Shown piece by piece: positions 6,669 through 15,823 of a stretch of 33,742 nucleotides of DNA. How positions within the stretch are numbered: the stretch's first letter is position 1; the number at the start of each line of letters is the position of its first letter. The DNA comes from a bacterium. GTDB taxonomy: Bacteria > UBA10199 > DSSB01. The stretch is from contig DATEDP010000012.1 in assembly GCA_035281585.1 (NCBI GenBank), positions 1-33,742 of the forward strand, given 5' to 3'. The notes beneath the pieces were generated by a model, which worked only from the letters and a program-made list of their open reading frames with translations, had not been told where the DNA came from and ran no database searches. The translations under genes were made by a program, and so were the position numbers.

Positions 6669-9127
6669 CGCAATTCCTCCCGGCAGTGGGGCTCGCGGCG
6701 GCAGAGGGTGCTGAGATAGTCCAGGATCCGGTTGCGAAAGCCGCGCAGGTCCCAAGGTTGATTGTCGTAAGGCATGATCCCGTTGATCTCGAAGGGCCGG
6801 AGCCGCTGGCCGCCGGCGCCATAGACCGGGGCGACCTCGGCGATCTCCGAAGTCGGCAGGAGGCTGGAGAAATTGAGCAAGGTGTCGAGGTGGAAGCGGC
6901 CCAGGGCGTAGCGCCGGCGCCAATCGACCCGGTCGACCCGGCTGAAGCTCCAGCGGGTGTCGCGGACCAGGGCCGGTCCGACCCGGCGGCCGGCCGCATC
7001 GAGGAAATAAACGTCGCCGTCGCGGTCGCCGCGCAGGCGAATCGGTCCGCGCGCCCGCCAATGGAGGAAATCGGCGTTCAGCGATCCCTGCAGGTGGCCG
7101 TCGATCCCGAGGCCGGCGACCCGCGGGTTGAGGATGCGGTGAGCCAGGTCGGAGCGGAGCGAAGAGGGGCTGATTCCCTGCACGCTCAGGCGGAGATCGA
7201 GGTCGCTCAAGGTCAAATGGCGGGCCGGAAAGTTGTAAGCGACGAAGGTCGCGTCGTCCCGCGGATGGAGCAGCTCGACCACCGAATGGCCCCGGAGCAG
7301 GCCTCGGCGGCTGCCGGTGGGATTGACCTCGACCTGGAAATTGGGAATCCGCGCCTCCAGCGTTCCATCGAGGTAGCGCAGCCGCTCGGCTCGAAAGCCG
7401 GCCGTGAGGCCGCGGAGGTCGAGGCCGAAGGCCGCGAAACGATCGGCGTTCAGGTCGAGGCTCATGTCGAAACGGCCATCGGCCTCGCGCTGCAGCTCCA
7501 CCTGGGCTTGTCCGTCCTCGATCGCGATGGCCCCTTCGCCCTCGCCTTGCCGCACGAAGAATTGAAGAGCCAGCCGCGCCGGCTCTTGGAGCAAGCTTTC
7601 AAAATCGTAGTGGTTCCTAGAGTCGCGGACCAAGGGCAGGTGGAGATCGGCGTTGAGCCAGCCGCCTTGGCCCAAAAAGCCGCGGATTTGCGCGCGGAGG
7701 CCTTGGGGATCCTCGGCCAGCGGATCCAAGGGATCGTAGGCGTCGCCCACATCCAAGTTGAAGCGGGTGAGCAATGGCCGGCCGCCGGCTTGCCAAAGCT
7801 CGCCGTTACGCCATTCCAGGTGGGTGGTCCCGGGAATTGGCTGCCATTCGCCGTTTTCGATTCGCCAGGCCGAACGCAGGGCCAGCTCGCCGCTGAGCTC
7901 GACCTGGCCCCAGCCCGGTATCCGCAAATCGCTGTGCAGGCTCAAGTTCCCCTCGATGGCCAGCTCGCCGCGAGCGGCGTCGAAATCGAGGCGGAGGCCG
8001 GGAGCGATCTCGCCGTTGTCGAACCGATAGGGCGCCGCGGCCGAACTCAGGTAGGCGGTTTGGATCTCGACCGGCGAAGCCTCGCCGTTGGCCGAGGCCG
8101 GGTAGCCGCTGGGGTCGAGCTGGATTTCGAAATCCTCGGCCACCGCGCTGAACAAGCGGCCACCCTCGTAGCTCAGCCGGACCCGGCCGCGGGAGGGACC
8201 GAGGTCGAGGACGCCGGGCAGGAAGAAATCGTTGAGCCGGGCGATGTCGAGCTCGACCTGGCTGCCGGGGCTCAGCCACTCTTCGACCAAGGCCAGGAGG
8301 TCGCGGCGCGGCGCATTGGGATCGCGGGGGTGGTTTCTTTGCCAGTTCTGGAAATCGGACCAAAGCTCTTCCAAATTGTAGGCGGTCGGCAGGCGGCCGT
8401 CGGTCTCGAGGAATTCGGCCGGCACCTGCCGGGTGATGACCAAGTCGATCCGGGGATCGCTGCGGTGGTTCGGATAGACCACCGGCGCGGCGCAATTCTC
8501 CAAGCCGGCATCGAGGCCGGCGGCGGCGATCCGAGCTTCGCAGGCCTCCCATTGTTGGGCCGTCGGAAAGTCCTGGCCGATCGGCGGCCGCGGGACCATG
8601 AAGGGGTCGAAAAGGAAGAGCACGCTCGGGGTCGTTCGGGTGATGAAATGAAGCTGGCCGAAATTGCCCACCCGCAGGCTCTGGGGCCAGGCATTGGCGC
8701 TCAACGGCCCGTCGACCGCCAAATCCTGGATCGAAACCAGCTCGCGCAAGCCGAGCATCAGGGCATTGTCGGCAAATTCCCAATCGGCTCGAACCCGCAT
8801 TCCGGCGGTGTTGACCGCGACCGCGTGATAGGGCGAGTGGCGCCAAGGCCAGGGCGCGAATTGACGGACCTGGGGCCTAAGCCGGACATCGGCTCGGAGC
8901 CGAGCTTCATCCAAATCGACGCGGAAAGGCCGGGGCTCCTCGCGGGCCCTCTCAAAATTGGAGCGGACCCAAGATTCCAAGGCTTGAGGTTCGGGTGCGG
9001 CAAGGCTCGAGCCCGACCAGCGGCTTTCGGCCGAGCAACGGGGCGAGCCCGACCCCGACCGCTCCCAGCCTTCGGGCAGGGGCGAGGTGTAGGGAGCGCC
9101 ATGGCAGCGGGCGCAGGGCGGCGTCAC
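6665..9127 (-). CDS. Large beta-rich AsmA-like protein (unknown)
   Basis: 820 aa from GTG 9127. From about residue 50 (ALESWVRSNFERAREEPRPF) the protein is a long run of amphipathic strands, e.g. LRLDFDAARGELAIEGNLSL and LRIPGWGQVELSGELALRSA, the pattern of AsmA/TamB-type proteins. Paired cysteines occur (EACEARI...LENCAAP; LCRREPHCREE at the C-terminus), which would suit the periplasm, yet no signal peptide is visible. The N-terminus is doubtful. It reads MTPPCARCHGAP, a single CxxCH that could be chance. The GTG directly follows a perfect hairpin, and other frames are open across the first 170 bases. The 3' end overlaps the next gene by four bases (ATGA), so translation is probably coupled. 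Confidence 0.78.
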   Translation of the reverse strand: MTPPCARCHGAPYTSPLPEGWERSGSGSPRCSAESRWSGSSLAAPEPQALESWVRSNFERAREEPRPFRVDLDEARLRADVRLRPQVRQFAPWPWRHSPYHAVAVNTAGMRVRADWEFADNALMLGLRELVSIQDLAVDGPLSANAWPQSLRVGNFGQLHFITRTTPSVLFLFDPFMVPRPPIGQDFPTAQQWEACEARIAAAGLDAGLENCAAPVVYPNHRSDPRIDLVITRQVPAEFLETDGRLPTAYNLEELWSDFQNWQRNHPRDPNAPRRDLLALVEEWLSPGSQVELDIARLNDFFLPGVLDLGPSRGRVRLSYEGGRLFSAVAEDFEIQLDPSGYPASANGEASPVEIQTAYLSSAAAPYRFDNGEIAPGLRLDFDAARGELAIEGNLSLHSDLRIPGWGQVELSGELALRSAWRIENGEWQPIPGTTHLEWRNGELWQAGGRPLLTRFNLDVGDAYDPLDPLAEDPQGLRAQIRGFLGQGGWLNADLHLPLVRDSRNHYDFESLLQEPARLALQFFVRQGEGEGAIAIEDGQAQVELQREADGRFDMSLDLNADRFAAFGLDLRGLTAGFRAERLRYLDGTLEARIPNFQVEVNPTGSRRGLLRGHSVVELLHPRDDATFVAYNFPARHLTLSDLDLRLSVQGISPSSLRSDLAHRILNPRVAGLGIDGHLQGSLNADFLHWRARGPIRLRGDRDGDVYFLDAAGRRVGPALVRDTRWSFSRVDRVDWRRRYALGRFHLDTLLNFSSLLPTSEIAEVAPVYGAGGQRLRPFEINGIMPYDNQPWDLRGFRNRILDYLSTLCRREPHCREELR

Positions 9128-9143
9128 GGGAGAACAACTCCCG
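9127..9143 (-). other. Hairpin flush with the GTG start of the 820-aa gene
   Basis: On the minus strand CGGGAG-TTGTT-CTCCCG forms a perfect 6-bp stem with a 5-base loop. Its last G is the first base of the proposed GTG start. The only Shine-Dalgarno-like string (GGGAG) is inside the stem, so initiation at this GTG would be occluded when the stem is folded. This may mean translational control, or that the real start lies elsewhere. Confidence 0.45.
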
Positions 9144-9272
9144 AATCCGGCGATTGCCCCGCGCGGATCCTGAGATCAAGGCCCATCGAATTGGTTTTGA
9201 AAACGGCTCCCTCTTAGCCGCCTGTGCCCCACGGTAGGTAAATCAAGTATCGGGGCTTCCTAGGGTAAGTTG

Positions 9273-9310
9273 TGCCGCTTGGCAAGGTCCTTGTCTCGCG
9301 CGGTGCGGCA
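9273..9310 (-). other. Nested inverted repeat in the gap between the 744-aa and 820-aa genes
   Basis: Outer arms TGCCGC (9273-9278) and GCGGCA (9305-9310) enclose CAAGG-T-CCTTG (9283-9293). It lies a few bases after the stop of the 744-aa gene. There is no T-run, so it is not a standard terminator; it may be an RNA-processing or stabilising structure. The rest of the 187-base gap shows no other signal. Confidence 0.35.
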
Positions 9311-9314
9311 TGAA

Positions 9315-11549
9315 CTATTCGTTGCCGTGGCCGTTTTCTTTGAGCCATTGTGCGGCCTTGGCCGCGTCGAAGGTCTCGATCGAGAGCGAATCCATCCGAA
9401 TTTTCAAATTGGAACTCAAGCCGATGGCTTTTTGAAAACGCAGGTCGGCGGCCCGGGTCGGCTCGCCTTGAGGATTGACGTTGATGTAAACGTGGTGAAG
9501 GTAGGGAAAAGTATCGCCGGTTCGCGAAGGGCTGCGCACCAAATTGAAAAGCAGCTCGTCCTTTTGGGTCGGTTTCGACATCGATTCTCGAGGGGTCAGA
9601 ACTTCAATGATCCGTTGGCGCGGAAATTCCGAATCGGGCCGCATCCGGCCAATCAAATAGGAAAAGCGGCTGATCGCCGGATCTTGCGTCTCCCGGGTAT
9701 AGAGCCCGACCAGCAGCTTTTGGGTCAAAGCCTGCAGCCTTTGGCTTTGAATGGCCTGCAGCCCGGCCTCGGCGGCGAAAGCGTCCACTTCCCGGCGGGC
9801 CATCTCGGCCACATAAGAAAAAAATTGGATGAGGTGGGTGCTTTGAATCGGGGTCTGATGCTGGGTGACTAAGTCGGGCAGCAGGACCTCCAGCTTCGGC
9901 ACTTGCCGGAGATAATGGGTGGCTTGCTGGAGGACCAAGGTCCGGACATTGGCCGGCATGTGGGCGACCATTTTGGCCGATTGCAGCGAAGAGCTTTCGA
10001 AATCCCCGAGCGAGCGATAATAGCCTAGGAAACTGCGGCTGAGGTCGACGCCTTTGGCCTTGAGGCGGTGAAAGTAGGCGGCTTGGGCCGGGTTGTCGTT
10101 CAGGCTCAGTCGGCCGGTATTGGAATCGAAGCTCAGCTCGACGTATTCCATTTGCATTTTGCTGGGGGTCGGGGTGGCGCTCAGCTCGAGCCGATAACCG
10201 TCGATGTCGCCTTCCACCGGATGGACCCGGACGTAGAGAGTCTTGCTCTGGCCGAGAGCCCGAGCCAGGGGCTTGTCGACGTAGAGATTCAGCGAGTTCC
10301 ACATCTCGGCCCGGATTCGCTCGAGGAATTTCACCATTCGATTCACGTCTTCCGAGCTGCGTTTCTGGCGGGTGCCCCAGGCGAGCGCGTCGGCGGTGAT
10401 GACGCCTTGCTCCGAAGGCGGCTTGCTGCTGATCCCGTGAGAGGAGTCGCGGGGGGCCGATGGCGGCGGCGGTGGTGGCGGGGAACCGCGGCCCTGATCG
10501 TCGTGCGAGCTGTTGAGCACAATAAAATCGGTTTTGGGATCCCCGCCCCGGCCGGCGCCGGCCGGCGCCGGAACGGCGAACGGTGACAGCAGCTCGGGGC
10601 TGGGGGAGCCCGGCTGATTTCGATTGGCGGCGGTGGCGGCCGTTTCCCAGCGGGTCAAGCCCTGGTTGAGCAAGCGTGGCGTCAGCCGGCCGGCGATGTT
10701 GAAATGCACCAGCGTCGCGAGCGCGTCGGCGAAAGTCGTCGCACCATCCAATTTTTCTCGGAGGCCAGTGGCTTGCTCGAGCCCGTGGCCGAGATAGATG
10801 CCGGCCAGCATCCCGCCTTGTTGAAAAGGCGTGGCGGCGAGCGAAACCGTCGCCAGCCGTCCGGCCACTTGCCTTTCGAGCAGCGCCGCCCCGGCGCCGC
10901 CGAGCTTGAGGCCGCCCAGCACCAGGGCGCCCGAAGCCAAGCTGTGGGCCAAAGCCGATGGGGACCAATCTTGAGCCTCACCTAGAGCTTCCTTGGCGCC
11001 TAAAGTCGCCAAAGTGAAGGTCGGAGCCTCGACCGCGAAGCCGGCCGCCGAGGCCGCCAAACTCCGAGCCGCCGGTGAAAGCCAGTTTTGGCTCAGGGGC
11101 GAGCCGGCCAAAGACATCAAGCTGCCGGCGCGGACCGCGCGGTAAGCCAGACCGGCGGCGGTCATCCCCAAGAGCATCGCCGGATCGGCGCCCTGCTGGG
11201 CCAAGTCCCGGACCAGAATTTCGGCCCGCGGGCCGACGGCGCCGATGCCCTGCAAACCTTCCCACCTCTGCCGAGCCTTGGCCTTCAGCTCGGGAAAGGC
11301 CTGGGCGTTTTCGGCGACCAATTGGTAGGCCAAGGCCGCCGCGGCCGGGCGCTTTCGGTTCAGCTCGCGATTGCCGAAGTCGATCAAGGCCGCGAAAAAA
11401 AGTTCGGGGTCTTGTTCATGGAGCAAGGCCTCCAGCTCGCGATGAGCTGGGCCGCCGCAAGATTGGCGGGCGAGCGCTTCGACATAGGAATTCGGCCGAA
11501 AAGCGGAGATCTCCGCGCTCGCGCCGCTGGCTGTGCCCCAAATTCGCAT
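9315..11549 (-). CDS. Modular paralogue C: shared N-terminal module with a distinct C-terminal region (unknown)
   Basis: 744 aa from ATG 11549, with GAAGG seven bases upstream. Residues about 36-100 are TPR-like helices. Residues 120-300 are the Gly/Ala-rich hydrophobic helices shared with the next three proteins upstream, including FAVEAPTFTLATLG, LVLGGLKLGG, FQQGGMLAGIYLGHGLE, ADALATLVHFNIAGRLT and the terminal RWE. Residues 305-385 are a low-complexity linker with a poly-Pro run. Residues about 395-744 are a mixed domain. The segment near 469-500 (ELSFDSNTGRLSLNDNPAQA) resembles a C-terminal segment of the 1406-aa protein (RFHYDTSSGQILGFDDGSPA), so these two probably share a second domain. 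No catalytic motif is recognised. No clear signal peptide is present; the hydrophobic helices may be membrane-associated. Function unknown. Confidence 0.82.
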   Translation of the reverse strand: MRIWGTASGASAEISAFRPNSYVEALARQSCGGPAHRELEALLHEQDPELFFAALIDFGNRELNRKRPAAAALAYQLVAENAQAFPELKAKARQRWEGLQGIGAVGPRAEILVRDLAQQGADPAMLLGMTAAGLAYRAVRAGSLMSLAGSPLSQNWLSPAARSLAASAAGFAVEAPTFTLATLGAKEALGEAQDWSPSALAHSLASGALVLGGLKLGGAGAALLERQVAGRLATVSLAATPFQQGGMLAGIYLGHGLEQATGLREKLDGATTFADALATLVHFNIAGRLTPRLLNQGLTRWETAATAANRNQPGSPSPELLSPFAVPAPAGAGRGGDPKTDFIVLNSSHDDQGRGSPPPPPPPSAPRDSSHGISSKPPSEQGVITADALAWGTRQKRSSEDVNRMVKFLERIRAEMWNSLNLYVDKPLARALGQSKTLYVRVHPVEGDIDGYRLELSATPTPSKMQMEYVELSFDSNTGRLSLNDNPAQAAYFHRLKAKGVDLSRSFLGYYRSLGDFESSSLQSAKMVAHMPANVRTLVLQQATHYLRQVPKLEVLLPDLVTQHQTPIQSTHLIQFFSYVAEMARREVDAFAAEAGLQAIQSQRLQALTQKLLVGLYTRETQDPAISRFSYLIGRMRPDSEFPRQRIIEVLTPRESMSKPTQKDELLFNLVRSPSRTGDTFPYLHHVYINVNPQGEPTRAADLRFQKAIGLSSNLKIRMDSLSIETFDAAKAAQWLKENGHGNE

Positions 11550-11602
11550 AGTTAGCCTTCATCGGTGGAGGTCGATTAAGGTTGCGATTTTTATGGAGAA
11601 AC

Positions 11603-14600
11603 CTAGCGAACTGTCAAGACATCGTCGACCGAAATTCCGAAGCTGTCGATTCGCGGCACCAGGATTTGGATGCCCGGCCGGGAGGAGTCGGGACTGACCG
11701 GCTCCATCGTCAGCAGGCTTTGGTCGCCCTCGAAATCGCGGATCAAACCGGCCACTCGGTACCAGTCTTCGCGGGGGCTCTCGAATTCGGGCACCAGATG
11801 AAGTTGGTAGCTTCGAAGGTCGGGATCGCCGGCGTGACCGCTCCAGCCGCGGACGACTTGGGGGGGAAGGACTCGGAGGTCGATCAGGCCCCGCAGGGCC
11901 TCGACCACGGCCTCGCGGGGTGAGCCGATCAAGGTGACGTCGGTGATGCGGCCACTGCCCGAAGGATCGACCACCAGGATTCCCTCCTCGACGTTGAGCC
12001 GATCCTGGAGGAAGCGCTGGATCGCGGCCTCGGCGGCGGGACTGCCGTCATCGAAGCCCAGGATTTGGCCGCTGGAGGTGTCGTAGTGGAAGCGGACGCT
12101 GCGCCGGCCCTCGTAGATGGTTCCGGAGGAAAGGGCGGTGTAAAAGCTGCCGGCCACCGGCCGGCCCCGAACCTCGCGGATCTCACCCAATAGGATTCGC
12201 AGGTTGACCATCGAGCGGGAGGGCCGGTCCCAGCTTTCGAATTCGGCGGTCCAGAGCTGGCGGTCGCTGGGTCGGACGGTGGCGTCCAAACCCCGGGTGG
12301 CGCTGCGCACCCTTTGCCCGACGGCGACGACTTCGGGCCGCAGGCCTTGATAGGCTTGCTCGATCGCGTCGAAACGGACCAATTCCGCCGGCTCTTGGAA
12401 GTGGCGGCGGAAGAGCCGAACCATCTCGAAGAGCCGGTTCAATTGATCGCGGATCCGGCCTAGCTCGAGCTGGGCGTTTTGCAGCTCGGGACTGGCGCCG
12501 CGCTCCTGCTCGATCCGGCGGAGCTCCTGGCCGAAGTTCTCAAGACGCCCGGCCAAGATGCCGTCCCAGGCCGGGACCCGCACCCAAGCATCGGCCCAGG
12601 CCCAGGTCTCGGCTCGCCCGCAGATTTGGCGGTGAATTCGGATCAGGGAGGTCAGCACGTCGGTCCGACTTTCGGCGCTCTGGAAGCTGGGCGAGCGCAG
12701 GGACATCTCCAGCAGGCCCATCGGGGTGGCCAAGGTTTGGGAAAGTCGGCGAATCTCGGCGTAGAGATCGCTCCGCAGCGCCGCCGAGGCCGGCGGCGGT
12801 GTCGAGGGCGCGGCGGCGGGCTGCGGTTCTTCAGCGGGGCGGGAGCCAGCCAACCAGCCGCCGAGGCGTTCCAAAAAATTTTGCGGTGGCCGCGGCGGCA
12901 GCGGCGTCGTCGGAGCCGGCGGCGGCGCCGGCGGATTCAAGCGGAATCGAAAGATCGCCGGGTAATCGACGGCCTCAACCGGCTTCTGGCCCAATCGCAG
13001 CACGCCTTGAACCAAGGAACCGTCGGGCTCGCGGGCAAAAGCCGGAATGTCGGCGTTGGCGGCGCCGACGAACTCGACCAAGTCCTGGTCACGCAGCGGG
13101 TACCATTCGAAGGGCAAAAGATTTTGGCCGTTGATCCGCAAACCACGGGCCCCGTCGTGGAGCCGAACCTCGATCCGGCCCTGCTGGACTCTCAGGTCCA
13201 TATGGCGTCGTGCGATGTGGCGAAGGTCGGCATCGAAGACGTTGGGCACGGCGAGAGTGCTGCGTCCGATGATCGCGCCGTTTTCGCCGATCAGGGGAAG
13301 CGGATACGCTTCGGCCGCATTCCAGGGGTTTTCAAAGCGGCCCAGGATTTCGGGAGGCGGGTTGGAGCCCGGAGCCGGCGGTTCGGAGCCGCGCGAGCCG
13401 CGGGCCGTGGCCATGACCGCCGCTCCGGCCAACAAAGTCGGGAGCAACCAGCCCGAAGCTTCGGCGTGGCCCGCGCCGACCGAAGCCTCGGCCAAGGCTG
13501 GATCGAGCAGCCAGGCCAAGGCGCCCAAGCCGAAAAGGCCGATCGAAGCGCCGAGCCGGCTGCCGGCCGGAGTGTTTTCCATGCCGCGGGCGCCGAGCAG
13601 GCCGGCGGCGCGATACCGAAGCTCGGCGTTGCCGTCTTGGCTCAATTGACGAAGGGTTCGGACGGCGGCGGCCGACTCGCCCCTGGCCAAAAGCGCCGCG
13701 GCCGCCTCGAGGCGGATCGGGCCGAAGGAGCTTCCGAGATAAGTCATCAGCCTTTCCCGGGCGGCGGGGTGCTCGTCGTGAGCCAGCAGAGCAGCGGCGG
13801 CGCGCACCTGCAGGGTTTCGCTTTCGCGAAGCGAGGATGGATTCGACCATTCGAGCAAGCTTTCTACGGTCGCGGCGTGACGGGCTTGCCCCAGCTCGAC
13901 CAAGCGCTGGCCGGCGCCGAGTCGGACCTCGGGATAAGGATCGGAAAGCAAGGCCCGAAGGCCGTCGATCATCGCCGGCATGGAATGAGCCGCGCTCAGG
14001 CGCAGCGCCAAGGTCCGGCCTTCGACGGCTTGGCTTCGGACCAAGCCGTCCCAGATCCTCAAGGCCTGGCGGATCGATCCCTGCTCGAAGAAAGCCTCGG
14101 CGAACTCGGCCCGTTCCGAGCGGGCCGAATGCTCGATGTGATGCTCCAAGCTCAGCACTGCGGCGCTGGCGCCGATCCGAGTTAAAGCCAGGGCCGCCCG
14201 GCGTTGGGTCGCGGCCGAATGGAAGCGGCGAAAGAAACCGCGCAGGCTTTCGATGGCCGAGTTCCGGTCGTGCCGCCGGCCCAGGGCTTCCCAGGCTGCG
14301 ATCCGGTCGGTGTCACTTTGCCGCCGGTCTTGAGCCCGGCGCAGCAGATTCGGAATCAGGCTGTCATCGTGCAAGCGAAGCCGAGCGGCTTCGGCGGCGG
14401 CGGCGATCGGCGACGGATGATTTTGGGGCAGGGCTTGGATCTCGGGCAAAAGCTCGGTCGCATTCAGTGCCGCCAGCGCATTCAGCGCCTGGACGGCTCC
14501 CAAGGTGTGGGACTCGCGGAGGGCCCGTTGGAATTCGCGCAGCACCGCCGGCCGATCCTCGGCCGCAAGCTCGCGCAGCGCCGCCGCGGCTTCGTTGGCG

Positions 14601-15823
14601 GCGGGCCCTTGGTTGCGAAAGATCTCGCCCAAGCGGGCGATGCCCGGCTTAAGCCGAAGATGGCGGATGAAAGAGACTTGATCCGATTCCGAAACCAGCA
14701 GGCCTCGGCTTTGGAGGCTTTCCAAGCCGCGGCTCCAGGCTTCGGGCGAAGCGTGGCGCAGACTTTCGGCCATCGCCAGGTCGGGCGGCAAAGGAGGAGC
14801 CGAATTGGCCGCCGGCCGCGACGGCGCCGAGAAGTCCAAGCTTAACTGGGGGCCGCGCGGCCGCCCGAAACCGCCGGCGCCCATCATCATCCACATCGGT
14901 GCCAAGAGCGGCGAGCTCCAAGCGGGACGGCGCGGCCGCTCGGTCCGCGGCAGGCGGCTGAGCGTCAGACTCTGGCGATCGACGGCTTGCTCCCAAGCCT
15001 GGAATTGGGGACCGAAGGCTTGTTGGGCAATGCGGCCGCCGAGGTTGAAGTGCAGCAGCAGCACCAGCGAATCGAAGAGGCGGTCCGCGGCCGTGCGCGG
15101 CCCGAGCAGCCCCGACCTTTCCTCGGCGATTCCGCCGGCCAGGATGCCGCCGAACATGCCGGCCTGATGGAACAGCGGAGCGGCGAGCGGGTTCGATTCC
15201 AAGCCCAATCCGCGCTGGGCACCTCGGGCCAAGGCCCCGCCGAGACGGAGGCCGCCAAGGCTGAGATAGCTGCGCAGCAGCTCGCGGCCGAGCGCGCCGC
15301 GGTTGGGCAGCGGCTCGCCGCCCAGCGAGCGGAAAGCCTGCGAGCTCAGCGTGAAGGCCGGGGCTTCCAGCAGGAAACCGGCGAAGCTGGCCAGGGCCGA
15401 GGCGGTCCGGCCGCGGGTCCAAAATCCCGCCGGCGAAAGGGCCAGCCGCCCCAGCATCGTCCAACGCGTCAGACGAAAAACCGCGCCGCCCGCACCCATC
15501 GCCAGGATCGAGGCCGGCGAAAGCAGCTCCTGCGTCAAGTGGCCGGCTTGATGCTCCAGCCGCGCGCTCCAGGAACCGCCGCCGTCCAGGATTTCGCGGC
15601 GCTGGCCGGCCCGGCGGCGCAGCCCTTCGCTCAAATCGGAATCGCCGAGCAGTCCCTCGTAAGTCGCGGCGGCGACCTCGCCGTGGCCGGCGGCCTCGGC
15701 CCGGCGGGCCCAGTTCATCAGGCCTTCGGCCCGCAGCTCCGGCTCCGGTTCCCGGTTCAAGCCGTCGAGCTCGCGCTGCAGGGCCAAGGGAAGATGGAAG
15801 CTCAAAGCGGCGATCGGTCTCAT
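11603..15823 (-). CDS. Modular paralogue D: shared module, HEAT-like repeats and FHA domain (unknown)
   Basis: 1406 aa from ATG 15823, which overlaps the upstream stop as ATGA and has GAGGAG six bases upstream; longer in-frame starts lie inside the upstream gene. Order: TPR-like helices (about 10-75); shared Gly-rich hydrophobic module (about 100-285, with FLLEAPAFTLSS, FHQAGMFGGILAGGI, FDSLVLLLHFNLGGRI, AWE); linker; HEAT-like helical repeats (about 350-750, e.g. SDPYPEVRLGAGQRLVELGQ); two hydrophobic segments (about 757-775 and 791-807); FHA domain (about 835-930) with IIGRS, ARRHMDL, INGQNL and LRDQDLVEFVG, i.e. the Gly-Arg, Ser, His and Asn-Gly positions that read phosphothreonine; Pro-rich linker (about 960-1015); helical region (about 1018-1180); and a C-terminal alpha/beta part shared with the 744-aa protein. 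FHA implies a phosphorylated partner, but no Ser/Thr kinase is in the window. Function unknown. Confidence 0.85.
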   Translation of the reverse strand: MRPIAALSFHLPLALQRELDGLNREPEPELRAEGLMNWARRAEAAGHGEVAAATYEGLLGDSDLSEGLRRRAGQRREILDGGGSWSARLEHQAGHLTQELLSPASILAMGAGGAVFRLTRWTMLGRLALSPAGFWTRGRTASALASFAGFLLEAPAFTLSSQAFRSLGGEPLPNRGALGRELLRSYLSLGGLRLGGALARGAQRGLGLESNPLAAPLFHQAGMFGGILAGGIAEERSGLLGPRTAADRLFDSLVLLLHFNLGGRIAQQAFGPQFQAWEQAVDRQSLTLSRLPRTERPRRPAWSSPLLAPMWMMMGAGGFGRPRGPQLSLDFSAPSRPAANSAPPLPPDLAMAESLRHASPEAWSRGLESLQSRGLLVSESDQVSFIRHLRLKPGIARLGEIFRNQGPAANEAAAALRELAAEDRPAVLREFQRALRESHTLGAVQALNALAALNATELLPEIQALPQNHPSPIAAAAEAARLRLHDDSLIPNLLRRAQDRRQSDTDRIAAWEALGRRHDRNSAIESLRGFFRRFHSAATQRRAALALTRIGASAAVLSLEHHIEHSARSERAEFAEAFFEQGSIRQALRIWDGLVRSQAVEGRTLALRLSAAHSMPAMIDGLRALLSDPYPEVRLGAGQRLVELGQARHAATVESLLEWSNPSSLRESETLQVRAAAALLAHDEHPAARERLMTYLGSSFGPIRLEAAAALLARGESAAAVRTLRQLSQDGNAELRYRAAGLLGARGMENTPAGSRLGASIGLFGLGALAWLLDPALAEASVGAGHAEASGWLLPTLLAGAAVMATARGSRGSEPPAPGSNPPPEILGRFENPWNAAEAYPLPLIGENGAIIGRSTLAVPNVFDADLRHIARRHMDLRVQQGRIEVRLHDGARGLRINGQNLLPFEWYPLRDQDLVEFVGAANADIPAFAREPDGSLVQGVLRLGQKPVEAVDYPAIFRFRLNPPAPPPAPTTPLPPRPPQNFLERLGGWLAGSRPAEEPQPAAAPSTPPPASAALRSDLYAEIRRLSQTLATPMGLLEMSLRSPSFQSAESRTDVLTSLIRIHRQICGRAETWAWADAWVRVPAWDGILAGRLENFGQELRRIEQERGASPELQNAQLELGRIRDQLNRLFEMVRLFRRHFQEPAELVRFDAIEQAYQGLRPEVVAVGQRVRSATRGLDATVRPSDRQLWTAEFESWDRPSRSMVNLRILLGEIREVRGRPVAGSFYTALSSGTIYEGRRSVRFHYDTSSGQILGFDDGSPAAEAAIQRFLQDRLNVEEGILVVDPSGSGRITDVTLIGSPREAVVEALRGLIDLRVLPPQVVRGWSGHAGDPDLRSYQLHLVPEFESPREDWYRVAGLIRDFEGDQSLLTMEPVSPDSSRPGIQILVPRIDSFGISVDDVLTVR

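Noticed and set aside
9095-9127. CARCHG as a heme c site in the 820-aa protein
   Set aside because: A single CxxCH at a doubtful N-terminus, no signal peptide and no cytochrome fold after it; most likely chance.
4320-9217. Plus-strand open frames of 799 and 843 codons opposite the AsmA-like genes
   Set aside because: They are antisense shadows in high-GC DNA: their products are charged, low-complexity and without domains, while the minus strand shows beta-rich patterning, SD sites and coupled starts.
12479-14185. 568-codon plus-strand open frame opposite the 1406-aa gene
   Set aside because: Antisense to a frame that contains the FHA and HEAT signatures; no domain of its own.
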